From Rhodospirillaceae bacterium (lineage in GTDB: Bacteria; Pseudomonadota; Alphaproteobacteria; MPNO01; UBA2964), in contig JABJKO010000263.1 of assembly GCA_018660305.1 (NCBI GenBank), positions 1-8,554 of the forward strand: 8,554 nucleotides of DNA, in the 5' to 3' direction. The number at the start of each line of letters is the position of its first letter. The stretch's first letter is position 1. The translations under genes and the position numbers were made by a program. The notes beneath the pieces are model-generated. The model was not told where the DNA came from, made no database searches, and saw only the letters and a program-made list of their open reading frames with translations. Below, piece after piece: positions 1 to 6,243 of this stretch.

Positions 1-96
1 AGCGTCAGCATCGATACTGAACGGGACCGCTCCCTGTTCAAGATGATCGACAGCGCCTTTGCCCGCATGAGCGGGACGGAAGACGGACGCAAGTGA
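1..96 (+). CDS. C-terminal end of a probable EmrA/HlyD-type membrane fusion protein (5' truncated by window edge)
   Basis: An open frame enters from the left edge and stops at TGA 94-96, giving 31 residues beginning SVSIDTERDR and ending in a polar tail rich in Asp, Arg and Lys. The start of the fragment resembles the last beta-strand of HlyD/EmrA membrane fusion proteins, which often end in a 'pGmsv-V-x-I-D-T' stretch. The stop overlaps the GTG start of the downstream EmrB-like permease by 4 nt, the arrangement expected of an emrA-emrB pair, in which the fusion protein links the inner-membrane permease to an outer-membrane channel. The fragment alone is too short for a secure family call, so the identity rests mainly on its partner. 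Any other short ORF coupled to the permease would be the alternative. Confidence 0.6.
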   Translation, partial: SVSIDTERDRSLFKMIDSAFARMSGTEDGRK

Positions 97-1640
97 GCGA
101 CGCGGCTGCCGTACTGGCGCCCGCCGCCGACGGGGAGCCCGACCGGCTCAAACGGGTGATGATCACCGTAGCGGTGATGCTGGCGACCACTGTCATCATC
201 ATGGATATGAACATCGCCTCCATCGCGCTGCCTCACATGCAGGGCGGGCTGTCGGCAAACCAGGACCAGATCTCCTGGGTCATGACCATCTATTTCATGA
301 TGCAGGCGACCACCATGTCGGCCACCGGCTGGCTGGCCGGACGTCTTGGCCGCAAACGGCTGTTTATCGGGACCCTCATCGGGTTCACGATATGCTCCAT
401 GCTGTCGGGCAGCGCCGATTCGATCCCCGAGATCATGTTTTACCGCGGCCTGCAGGGCATGTTCTCGGCTGCCGTGGTGCCCATATCGCAAGCGCTGATG
501 CTTGATACCTACCCCAAGGAACGCCACCCTCAGGCCCTCGCCATCTGGGGCATGGGAGTGATGTTCGCACCGGTCATGGGGCCGGTGATCGGCGGCTGGC
601 TAACCGACGAATATAGCTGGCGCTGGGTGTTCTATGTGTCCATGCCGTTTGCCGTGCTCGCCATCATCGGCGCCATGATCTTCATCCGGGAGACGCCTCG
701 TAATCGGGAACGGAAATTCGACTGGTTCGGCTTTATCTGTATCGGGCTGTCGCTGGCCGGACTTCAGTTCATGCTGGATCGCGGCGAGGGGGAGGGCTGG
801 TTCGATTCCGATTTTATTCTGCTCAACGCAGCCATCGTCTGCATCGCCTTCTATCTGTTCATCACCCATAGCCTGACCACCGATAACCCGTTTATCAGCC
901 GCGGCATCTTCGCCGACAGAAACTTCGTCCTCGGGCTTCTTTTTATGTTCCTGCTGGGCGCCCTGGTTCTCTCCATGAACGTCATCATGCCACTGTTCCT
1001 GCAGAACTCCCGGGGCTTTCCCATCCTGACCGCCGCGCTGGTGATGATGCCGCGTGGTCTGGGCACCATGTTTGGACTGACCCTGGCCGGCCGGATCGCT
1101 AATATTGTCGACCCGCGCGTGGTCATCGTGTTCGGGTTTGGCTGCGTCGCCTATTCGGCCTGGCTGCTGTCCACTTTCACCACCGATGTGGGCCTGGGGG
1201 ATTTCGTCATCGCCGGATTTTTCAACGGCATCGGCATCGGTGCCATCTGGGTGCCTCTGACCACCGTGTCGTTCTGGACCCTGCCGGTGCAATACCGCAC
1301 CGAGGCCTCGACCCTGACCAGCCTGTTCCGCAACTATGGCAGTGGCATCGGGGTCTCCGTGGTCATCAGCGTGCTGACCCGCAGCCAATCGACGGCGCAC
1401 TCCCATATGACCGAGCATGTAAACCCCTACGCGGAATCCCTGCAGGCGCCGGGCGTGCCCAGCCAATGGGATATTCTGACCAATGACGGTCTGATGGCGC
1501 TACAGAGCGAAATTTCCCGCCAGGCTCTTTCGATCGGATTCCTCAATGATTTCAATCTGATTTTCTATGGCGCGATGATTTCCATCCCGTTGGTCATTCT
1601 CATGGCCCGCGGACAGGCGCCCAAAACTAAGGTGGAATAA
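93..1640 (+). CDS. EmrB/QacA-type DHA2 family MFS drug efflux permease
   Basis: A 515-residue inner-membrane protein of the usual length for 14-helix DHA2 proton antiporters. After about 20 cytoplasmic residues come helix 1 and the D1-like motif MDMNIASIALP (residues 37-47). The sequence QDQISWVMTIY follows (57-67), then motif A around GRLGRKRLF (83-91), the motif-B Arg in FYRGLQG (116-122) and motif C, APVMGPVIGG (159-168). Hydrophobic segments continue to about residue 507. EmrB proteins export hydrophobic drugs and uncouplers through an EmrA-TolC-type path. The GTG start overlaps the preceding stop, indicating translational coupling, and puts helix 1 at a normal distance from the N terminus. 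A downstream ATG would cut into the cytoplasmic lead. The flavodoxin-like gene follows after 4 nt. The substrate cannot be predicted. Family call is firm. Confidence 0.95.
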   Translation: MSDAAAVLAPAADGEPDRLKRVMITVAVMLATTVIIMDMNIASIALPHMQGGLSANQDQISWVMTIYFMMQATTMSATGWLAGRLGRKRLFIGTLIGFTICSMLSGSADSIPEIMFYRGLQGMFSAAVVPISQALMLDTYPKERHPQALAIWGMGVMFAPVMGPVIGGWLTDEYSWRWVFYVSMPFAVLAIIGAMIFIRETPRNRERKFDWFGFICIGLSLAGLQFMLDRGEGEGWFDSDFILLNAAIVCIAFYLFITHSLTTDNPFISRGIFADRNFVLGLLFMFLLGALVLSMNVIMPLFLQNSRGFPILTAALVMMPRGLGTMFGLTLAGRIANIVDPRVVIVFGFGCVAYSAWLLSTFTTDVGLGDFVIAGFFNGIGIGAIWVPLTTVSFWTLPVQYRTEASTLTSLFRNYGSGIGVSVVISVLTRSQSTAHSHMTEHVNPYAESLQAPGVPSQWDILTNDGLMALQSEISRQALSIGFLNDFNLIFYGAMISIPLVILMARGQAPKTKVE

Positions 1641-1644
1641 CGCC

Positions 1645-2112
1645 GTGAGTGGCAAACATCTCCTTGTGGTGGCGCACGCACCATCCGCCAATACGGAAAG
1701 GCTCCGCGACGCCATCCTCGCCGGTGCCCGGTCACCTGGTTTCGAGGATGTCGAGACCAGATGGATCGCGCCGCTGGAGGCCGGGGCTGACGATGTGCTG
1801 GCGGCACAAGCCATCATCCTCGGGACCACGGAAAATCTCGGCTATATGAGCGGCGCGCTGAAGGATTTCTTTGACCGGATCTATTACCCCTGTCTGGAAA
1901 AGACCCAGGGGCTGCCCTATGCGCTCTACATTCGCGCCGGCCTGGACGGCACCGGCACGCGGCGCGGCATCGAGACCATCGTCACCGGACTTAGATGGCG
2001 CGCGGTGCAGGAGCCCCTGATCTGCCGCGGTGAATACGACGAGGCGTTCGCGGAGTCCTGCCAGGAACTCGGCGCCCTCATGGCGGCCGGCCTCGACGCC
2101 GGGGTGTTCTAA
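1645..2112 (+). CDS. Flavodoxin-fold FMN protein, probable NAD(P)H-dependent FMN/quinone reductase
   Basis: A 155-residue soluble protein with a flavodoxin-like alpha/beta fold. The first strand KHLLVVAHAP (4-13) leads into SANTERLRDAI (14-24), which sits where the FMN phosphate loop is expected. The segment GTTENLGYMSGALKDFFDR (60-78) matches the 'GNMSGxxKxFxDR' flavin-ring loop of WrbA-like and NADPH-dependent FMN reductases. Such proteins reduce quinones, azo or nitro compounds, or supply reduced FMN to monooxygenases. The GTG start is preceded by AAGGTGGA, about 9 nt upstream, which overlaps the end of the permease gene, so the two are almost certainly co-transcribed. It ends 4 nt from the convergent MDR gene. 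It could feed FMNH2 to the luciferase-like enzymes in this window, but that is inference. The exact electron donor and acceptor are unknown. Confidence 0.85.
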   Translation: MSGKHLLVVAHAPSANTERLRDAILAGARSPGFEDVETRWIAPLEAGADDVLAAQAIILGTTENLGYMSGALKDFFDRIYYPCLEKTQGLPYALYIRAGLDGTGTRRGIETIVTGLRWRAVQEPLICRGEYDEAFAESCQELGALMAAGLDAGVF

Positions 2113-2116
2113 AAAA

Positions 2117-3040
2117 TCACCTTATATCGAACACGATCTTGCCGCGTACATGCCCATCGATGCTCAGGGTCTGTGCCTTTGCGGCGTCCACCAGGGACAT
2201 GTGAACCACTTCCAGGGGCTGGATGGCGCCGGCTTCGAACAGCGCCACGATCTTCTCCAGGTGGGCCCGGTCGCGGGTTACAGCGGGGCGCTTGACCGTC
2301 ACGTTTTTTGGGGGCTTAAACCCTTCCGGGGGCGCCGCCACATAGGCCAGGCGTCCGCCGGGTTTGAGGACAGCAAAGCTCCGCTTGTGTACGTCGCCGC
2401 CGATGGTATCAAAGACCACGTCGCAAGGCGGCGCGGTCTTGGCGAAATCCTCATTGGCATAATCGATCACCTCGTCGGCACCAAGCTCGCGCACATAATC
2501 ATGGTTGCGGGCACTGGCGGTCGCATAAATCGTCGCCCCGATATGCCTGGCATATTGGATGGCAAAACCGCCGACCCCGCCCGCGCCGGCATGGATCAAC
2601 ACCGTATCGTCCGCAGTAAGCTCGACCGTATCCAACGAAACGATGGCCGTCGCCCCGACCAGCGCCATCGCCGCCGCGTCGGCATGGGACAAATCCGCCG
2701 GTTTCTTCGCGACCAGCGAAGCGTCCAGCGCGATGGCCTCGGCATAGCAGGCCTGCTGGGATTGCGGGGTCACGCCGAAGACCGCATCGCTCGGCGTAAA
2801 ATCTGTGACTCCCTCGCCAACGGTACGCACCACACCGAAAAAATCGATGCCCGGCGTGTAGGGAAAACTCAGCGGCAGTTGGTCGTGGCGCACGCCGCTG
2901 GAAATCTTCCAATCGACCGGATTGACGCTCGCCGCATGAATATCGACGACGATTTTCCCGGGGCCGGCCACGGGATCAATTACGTCCCGCAGAGAGAGAA
3001 CTTCCGGCCCGCCGTACGCGTCTAGCTGAATTGCCTTCAT
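2117..3040 (-). CDS. Zinc-independent MDR oxidoreductase, quinone oxidoreductase-like
   Basis: A 307-residue member of the medium-chain dehydrogenase/reductase superfamily. The N-terminal catalytic domain starts MKAIQLDAYGGPEVL and carries NPVDWKISSG (40-49) and PGIDFFGVV (63-71). The last replaces the zinc-binding GHE of alcohol dehydrogenases, so no catalytic zinc is expected. The Rossmann motif AGAGGVGG (151-158) binds a nicotinamide cofactor, probably NADPH. The C terminus, GHVRGKIVFDIR, is typical of the quinone oxidoreductase branch. Reactions in this group include quinone and enone reduction. The frame is open to an ATG at 3103, but the internal ATG at 3040 is preferred. The family N terminus begins exactly there, AGGA lies 7 nt upstream, and the longer start would read through the terminator hairpin at 3074-3089. 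It is transcribed convergently with the flavodoxin-like gene. The substrate is unknown. Confidence 0.9.
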   Translation of the reverse strand: MKAIQLDAYGGPEVLSLRDVIDPVAGPGKIVVDIHAASVNPVDWKISSGVRHDQLPLSFPYTPGIDFFGVVRTVGEGVTDFTPSDAVFGVTPQSQQACYAEAIALDASLVAKKPADLSHADAAAMALVGATAIVSLDTVELTADDTVLIHAGAGGVGGFAIQYARHIGATIYATASARNHDYVRELGADEVIDYANEDFAKTAPPCDVVFDTIGGDVHKRSFAVLKPGGRLAYVAAPPEGFKPPKNVTVKRPAVTRDRAHLEKIVALFEAGAIQPLEVVHMSLVDAAKAQTLSIDGHVRGKIVFDIR

Positions 3041-3195
3041 AGAAAATTCCTGAACACACTCAAAACAACAAGAACCGGCCAGGGCCGGTAAAATCGCGGG
3101 CAAGCATAGGGGTTGGAGCGCCCGGCGTCACGGCACAAATAGCGTAAACTGGCTGATCCGGGCCAGAATCAGACGGCAAATCGTGCCACGGGTGG
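3041..3195 (-). other. Intergenic region between the MetE-like gene and the MDR gene
   Basis: This 155-bp stretch has no coding sequence I can support. It holds the 3' untranslated part of the MetE-like transcript, the intrinsic terminator, and the ribosome binding site (AGGA) of the MDR gene. Any MDR promoter must overlap or precede the terminator, since only about 33 bp separate the hairpin from the ATG. I found no convincing -35/-10 pair. Confidence 0.5.
3061..3089 (-). terminator. Intrinsic terminator after the MetE-like genes
   Basis: ACCGGCC (3074-3080) and GGCCGGT (3083-3089) form a perfect 7-bp GC-rich stem with a 2-nt loop (or 6 bp with a 4-nt loop). On the - strand it is followed by TTCTTGTTGTTTTG, a U-rich tract. 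On the + strand it is followed by AAAATCG, so it works only in the direction of the MetE-like genes. It lies about 107 nt after the stop of the 3196-4362 gene and 33 nt before the MDR start. It would therefore separate the MDR gene from the upstream unit. Confidence 0.7.
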
Positions 3196-4362
3196 TCAGC
3201 CCCACAGTTCTTTGCTGGCGAGCCGCGCCCCTTCGACCAGCGCGTCGAATTTGGCCCACATGATGGACGGGTGGACCCGGCGATAGAACGGACCCTGCGC
3301 GAAGCCGCAATCGGTGCCGGCAATGACCCGCTCCCGTCCCAGCAGCTTGGCGACACGGATAATACGCTCGGCCACCAGCTCGGGATGCTCAACAACATTG
3401 GTCGAGTGGCTGATCACACCGTGGATCAGGATTTTGTCCTCCGGCAGATCAATATCGCCCCAGACCTTCCATTCATGTTCGTGGCGCGGATTGGCGCCTT
3501 CGATCACATAGGCGCCGGCATTTACCTTGAGGATCAGGTCGGCAATATCCCGCAGCGCCACGTCGGTGGTGTGGGGACCGGGCCAACTGCCCCAGCAAAC
3601 ATGGTAGCGGATCTTTTCGGGCGGAATGCCCTCCAGGGCGAGATTCAGGATCTCCACATGCTTGGCGACCCAGTCGCGATATTCCTCGAAGGTGCCGGGC
3701 GGCACCATGCGGTCATAGGTGACGGTCGCCCGCGCATCGTCCAATTGCAGCAAAAGTCCGGAATCGACGATCGCCCTATATTCAGTGCTCATGGCCTTGC
3801 CGATGGCCTCGATGCAATCGTCTTCCGTGGCGTAATACTCATTGATGCGGTCGGGAATAACACTCGATGGCGCGGCAACCGGCAAAAATCCCTCCGTCGC
3901 ACCTGATTGCGCGAGGGCCGCCTTGAAGTTCGCTATGTCGCGCTCGACATCGGCAATACCGGTATAGTCGATGGGGCCAACGCACACGGCCTGATTGACC
4001 GTGGCGTATGTATGCTCGCCATCGAGTTCCTCGTAGAACTCAGAGAACCGTTCCCTGTCGGCGCCCTGGGCAAAGCTGTTTTCATCGGCCGGCATGACCC
4101 GTTTTTCAAAGCCGCTGAGCCGTTCCAGCGCATATTGAGACCAGCTGATGGATTTGCCGAATTCGCCATCGCTGACCACATCGATGCCCGCCTCGGTCTG
4201 CTCGCGCACGATCTCCGCCACGCTTTCCGTGAGACAGGCCGCATAGGCGGTTTCGTCGTAGGGCTTACCGGCCTGCAGAGGGCCAATGAATTCGAGCAGC
4301 TTTTCAGGCCGGATCAGACTGCCGACATGGGTTGTGAGGATGTGGTCGGAACTGCGTTGCAT
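3196..4362 (-). CDS. Stand-alone MetE C-terminal-domain-type zinc methyltransferase-like protein
   Basis: A 388-residue protein of the cobalamin-independent methionine synthase II family, about half the length of classical MetE because only the catalytic TIM barrel is present. From the N terminus: THVGSLIRP (11-19), SDGEFGK (64-70), LLQLDDA (204-210, matching the MetE 'LQIDEP' strand), YHVCWGS (253-259), VIEGANP (286-292) and GTDCGFA (349-355). By position, H254, C256, E288 and C352 match the zinc ligands H641, C643, E665 and C726 of E. coli MetE, so zinc-activated thiol alkylation is likely. Epoxyalkane:coenzyme M transferases use the same fold, so the donor and thiol acceptor remain open. 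The ATG has AAGGA about 5 nt upstream. It lies downstream of a second, divergent family member and ends before a terminator. Confidence 0.88.
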   Translation of the reverse strand: MQRSSDHILTTHVGSLIRPEKLLEFIGPLQAGKPYDETAYAACLTESVAEIVREQTEAGIDVVSDGEFGKSISWSQYALERLSGFEKRVMPADENSFAQGADRERFSEFYEELDGEHTYATVNQAVCVGPIDYTGIADVERDIANFKAALAQSGATEGFLPVAAPSSVIPDRINEYYATEDDCIEAIGKAMSTEYRAIVDSGLLLQLDDARATVTYDRMVPPGTFEEYRDWVAKHVEILNLALEGIPPEKIRYHVCWGSWPGPHTTDVALRDIADLILKVNAGAYVIEGANPRHEHEWKVWGDIDLPEDKILIHGVISHSTNVVEHPELVAERIIRVAKLLGRERVIAGTDCGFAQGPFYRRVHPSIMWAKFDALVEGARLASKELWG

Positions 4363-4405
4363 GACAATCCTTGCAATCGTTTATTTGCCAAAGGAAGGAG
4401 GGACA

Positions 4406-4458
4406 ATAGGCGGTTGGCCGCGCCACGTCACGGTGGATGGGCCGCCAACCGGCCCTAT
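4406..4458 (-). other. Bulged hairpin between the two MetE-like genes (possible attenuator or weak terminator)
   Basis: ATAGGCGGTTGGC (4406-4418) pairs with GCCAACCG (4444-4451) plus CCTAT (4454-4458), leaving a 2-nt bulge, for 13 bp in all. A 4-bp inner stem, CCAC/GTGG, lies within the 25-nt loop. The TAG stop of the upstream gene (4455-4457) lies in one arm. On the - strand the hairpin is followed by TGTCCCTCCTTCCTTTGG, which is pyrimidine-rich but not a clean U tract. It may reduce or stabilise read-through between the two genes. Confidence 0.4.
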
Positions 4459-5474
4459 CCGATTTGCGCGGCGAGGCGATGTTTATCGAGTATCGCGCTC
4501 ACATCATCGGCCGCGATTTCGCTCAGACCGCATTCGCAGGCAACGCCGAAATTCGCCACCCGCTGCCGCGCCATGGCGATCTGATGCTGGGTAACGGCCA
4601 TCCCGTCATCGTCATGGATAACACCCAGAAACAGCGCGGTCTCATCGCGCAGCGTCAGATGATCGAGAGGATCGAAATAGGCGCCGCTGCGCTCGGTCGT
4701 CGGCACCGGAAAATGCATCCATTGGATGGAGCGCGCTACCATGCCGGAGATCCCGTTGGCGAGATCGACCACGCCGTCGAGATCCTTCGGCAGCGGAAAT
4801 CCCTGAAACTCGAAATCGCGGAAGCAGAAATGAAGCCCGAGCTCCGCCCCCTCCGGCACCCGCTCACAGGCCCGGACGATGCGCTCCAGAATGCCGTCCC
4901 CAATTTTGTCAAAATAAACCGGCCGCCTTCCTTCGATGATGCTGAGCTCGGTGGCCAGATTCCACTGAATGGCAAGGTCTTCGGGGGGCACCAGCGCCGC
5001 GATCTCGTCCAATTCTTCCAGCAGACGATGTTCATAAGCGGGCTCGATCGCCGCCTGAAAGGCGTCGTCCATATATTGGCCCACCACGCTCAACGCGGTG
5101 GCAAGCCCGACCTGGAACCGGCTGTCCGGCGCCAGAGCGCCTGCTGCCTTCGCAGTCTTGAAATCATCGTAGGATTTTTGCGCCGCCTCCCTATAACCGA
5201 GCGGACCAAACTGAACGGCGGCGGTGGGAAAGCCCGGCCGCACGCGATATTGAGGTCCTTTCGGGCCGCTCCCCCCCTGATCATCTTCCGAATGTTCAAC
5301 AAAGGGGATACGCTCGAACGCTGCGGATTGCCAGGCAACCCAATCCAGCCGCTCACCGCACTCACCATCGGGAATTCGATGCAGGAGGTCGCCCAGTTCG
5401 CGGCCGGCCGCGGTGAAAACGCTATCGGCGGCATCGAGCGGTACGCTGCCGATCAGGAGAACATCCCGTGTCAT
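4455..5474 (-). CDS. Divergent MetE/UROD-fold protein with a partial zinc site
   Basis: A 339-residue protein related to the downstream MetE-like gene. Landmarks occur in the same order: LIGSVPL (7-13), PDGECGERLDW (35-45, matching SDGEFGK...W), IQWNLATE (169-176), LHFCFRD (214-220), MHFPVP (253-258) and ACECGLSE (312-319). H215, C217 and C315 match the His-x-Cys and distal Cys of the MetE zinc site at near-identical spacing (98 residues between the last two, 96 in the neighbour). The Glu ligand is not evident. Aligning the nearby Pro residues puts His254 in its place, and the strand Asp is Asn172. It may be a methyltransferase with altered metal chemistry or a partner subunit of its neighbour. 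AGGA lies 4 nt upstream of the ATG. It is first in its transcription unit, facing the divergent repeat region. Confidence 0.75.
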   Translation of the reverse strand: MTRDVLLIGSVPLDAADSVFTAAGRELGDLLHRIPDGECGERLDWVAWQSAAFERIPFVEHSEDDQGGSGPKGPQYRVRPGFPTAAVQFGPLGYREAAQKSYDDFKTAKAAGALAPDSRFQVGLATALSVVGQYMDDAFQAAIEPAYEHRLLEELDEIAALVPPEDLAIQWNLATELSIIEGRRPVYFDKIGDGILERIVRACERVPEGAELGLHFCFRDFEFQGFPLPKDLDGVVDLANGISGMVARSIQWMHFPVPTTERSGAYFDPLDHLTLRDETALFLGVIHDDDGMAVTQHQIAMARQRVANFGVACECGLSEIAADDVSAILDKHRLAAQIG

Positions 5475-5594
5475 GGCATCCTGCCCAGAATAGGTTTCCT
5501 GCCTAAATAGGATATAGTCCTGGAAGAATAGCTTTGCCGCCGATTCCGGTCACGCAATGAAAATACGCCGACCGCGCCAGCCAAGGCGCTCAAC
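5475..5594. promoter_or_regulatory. Divergent intergenic region driving the MetE-like pair (-) and the RutE-like gene (+)
   Basis: This 120-bp gap separates divergently oriented genes and must hold at least one promoter in each direction. The part nearest the MetE-like gene is AT-richer than its surroundings and contains the direct repeats described separately. TATAGT (5513-5518) is a possible -10 element for the + strand, without a good -35. The + strand gene has AAGG 8 nt before its ATG. Promoter positions are not resolved. Confidence 0.5.
5479..5531. repeat. Three short direct repeats, candidate operator array
   Basis: TCCTGCCCAGAATAGG (5479-5494), TCCTGCCTAAATAGG (5497-5511) and TCCTGGAAGAATAG (5518-5531) share a TCCTG start and an AATAG end. 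Start-to-start distances are 18 and 21 bp, close to two helical turns, so copies would lie on nearly the same face of the DNA. The second copy also contains CCTA-AA-TAGG, a short dyad. The position in a divergent promoter region suggests binding of a regulator. No regulator gene is in this window. Confidence 0.45.
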
Positions 5595-6206
5595 ATGAAG
5601 AATGAGATGACTGACAAGACAATCAACGACCAGGCCCTGGACACCCTCTTCCGCGAGGCCCGTACGATCGACAATTTCGAGGACCGGCCGGTCCCCGGCC
5701 CGCTATTGCAACAGATCTATGAGCTGGCCCGCATGGCGCCCACCAGCGCCAATTGCCAGCCCATGCGCATCCTGTTTCTCACCTCGCCGGAAAGCCGCGA
5801 CCGGCTCGCGCCGGCGCTAAGCTCGACCAACCGCGAAAAATCCCTGCGGGCGCCGGTCACCGCTGTCATCGCCTACGATCTCGCCTTTCCCGGGACGCTG
5901 TCGAAACTCTACCGTGTCCCCGGCGCCGAGCACTGGTTCGCCGGTGATGCCATGATCCAGGAAACCGCCTTTCGCAACAGCTCGCTGCAGGGCGCCTATG
6001 TCATCCTCGCGGCCCGTTCATTGGGGCTCGATGTGGCCCCCATGTCGGGCTTCGACAACAACCAGGTGGATGAAGAATTCTTTTCCGGCGGGATCTACAA
6101 GACCTGGCGCTCCAACTTCATCTGCAATCTGGGATATGGTGATATGTCCTCATTACCGCCGCGTGATCCCAGACCGGATTTCGCCGACGCCTGTGCGGTT
6201 CTGTAA
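5595..6206 (+). CDS. rutE: RutE-type nitroreductase-family reductase (malonic semialdehyde reductase-like)
   Basis: A 203-residue FMN-dependent oxidoreductase of the RutE/HadB branch of nitroreductases. From memory of E. coli RutE, the strongest matches are LFREAR (18-23), APTSANCQPMR (48-58), LAPALSS (71-77), RAPVTA (85-90), ETAFRNSSLQGAY (123-135) and LGLDVAPMSGFD (143-154), followed by NLGYGD (178-183). Length is close to the usual 196. RutE reduces malonic semialdehyde to 3-hydroxypropionate in pyrimidine ring degradation. Relatives reduce other aldehydes, enones or nitro compounds. The ATG at 5595 has AAGG 8 nt upstream. A second in-frame ATG at 5607 is possible and would remove four residues. 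It is monocistronic here, divergent from the MetE-like pair and convergent with the RutA-like pair. Canonical rutB, rutC, rutD, rutF and rutG are absent, so the natural substrate may differ. Confidence 0.88.
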   Translation: MKNEMTDKTINDQALDTLFREARTIDNFEDRPVPGPLLQQIYELARMAPTSANCQPMRILFLTSPESRDRLAPALSSTNREKSLRAPVTAVIAYDLAFPGTLSKLYRVPGAEHWFAGDAMIQETAFRNSSLQGAYVILAARSLGLDVAPMSGFDNNQVDEEFFSGGIYKTWRSNFICNLGYGDMSSLPPRDPRPDFADACAVL

Positions 6207-6243
6207 GTCCGGCAACCCTTGCGGCGCGGGGCTGCGGTCGGGT

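Noticed and set aside
2104..2134. GTGTTC/GAACAC inverted repeat around the convergent flavodoxin/MDR stops
   Set aside because: A 6-bp stem with a 19-nt loop and no U tract after either arm is too weak to call a terminator.
2030..3025. 331-codon + strand open frame opposite the MDR gene
   Set aside because: It starts inside the flavodoxin-like gene in another frame and runs antisense to a clear Rossmann-fold enzyme. It has no supporting motif or ribosome binding site.
3041..3103. Longer N terminus for the MDR gene from an ATG at 3103
   Set aside because: The extension passes through the terminator hairpin, is Cys-rich and unlike the family, and the internal ATG has a well-spaced AGGA.
4437..5510. 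357-codon + strand open frame covering the divergent MetE-like gene
   Set aside because: I compared both strands. Only the - strand product carries DGE, H-x-C and E-C-G motifs in family order, and the + strand frame shows no family features.
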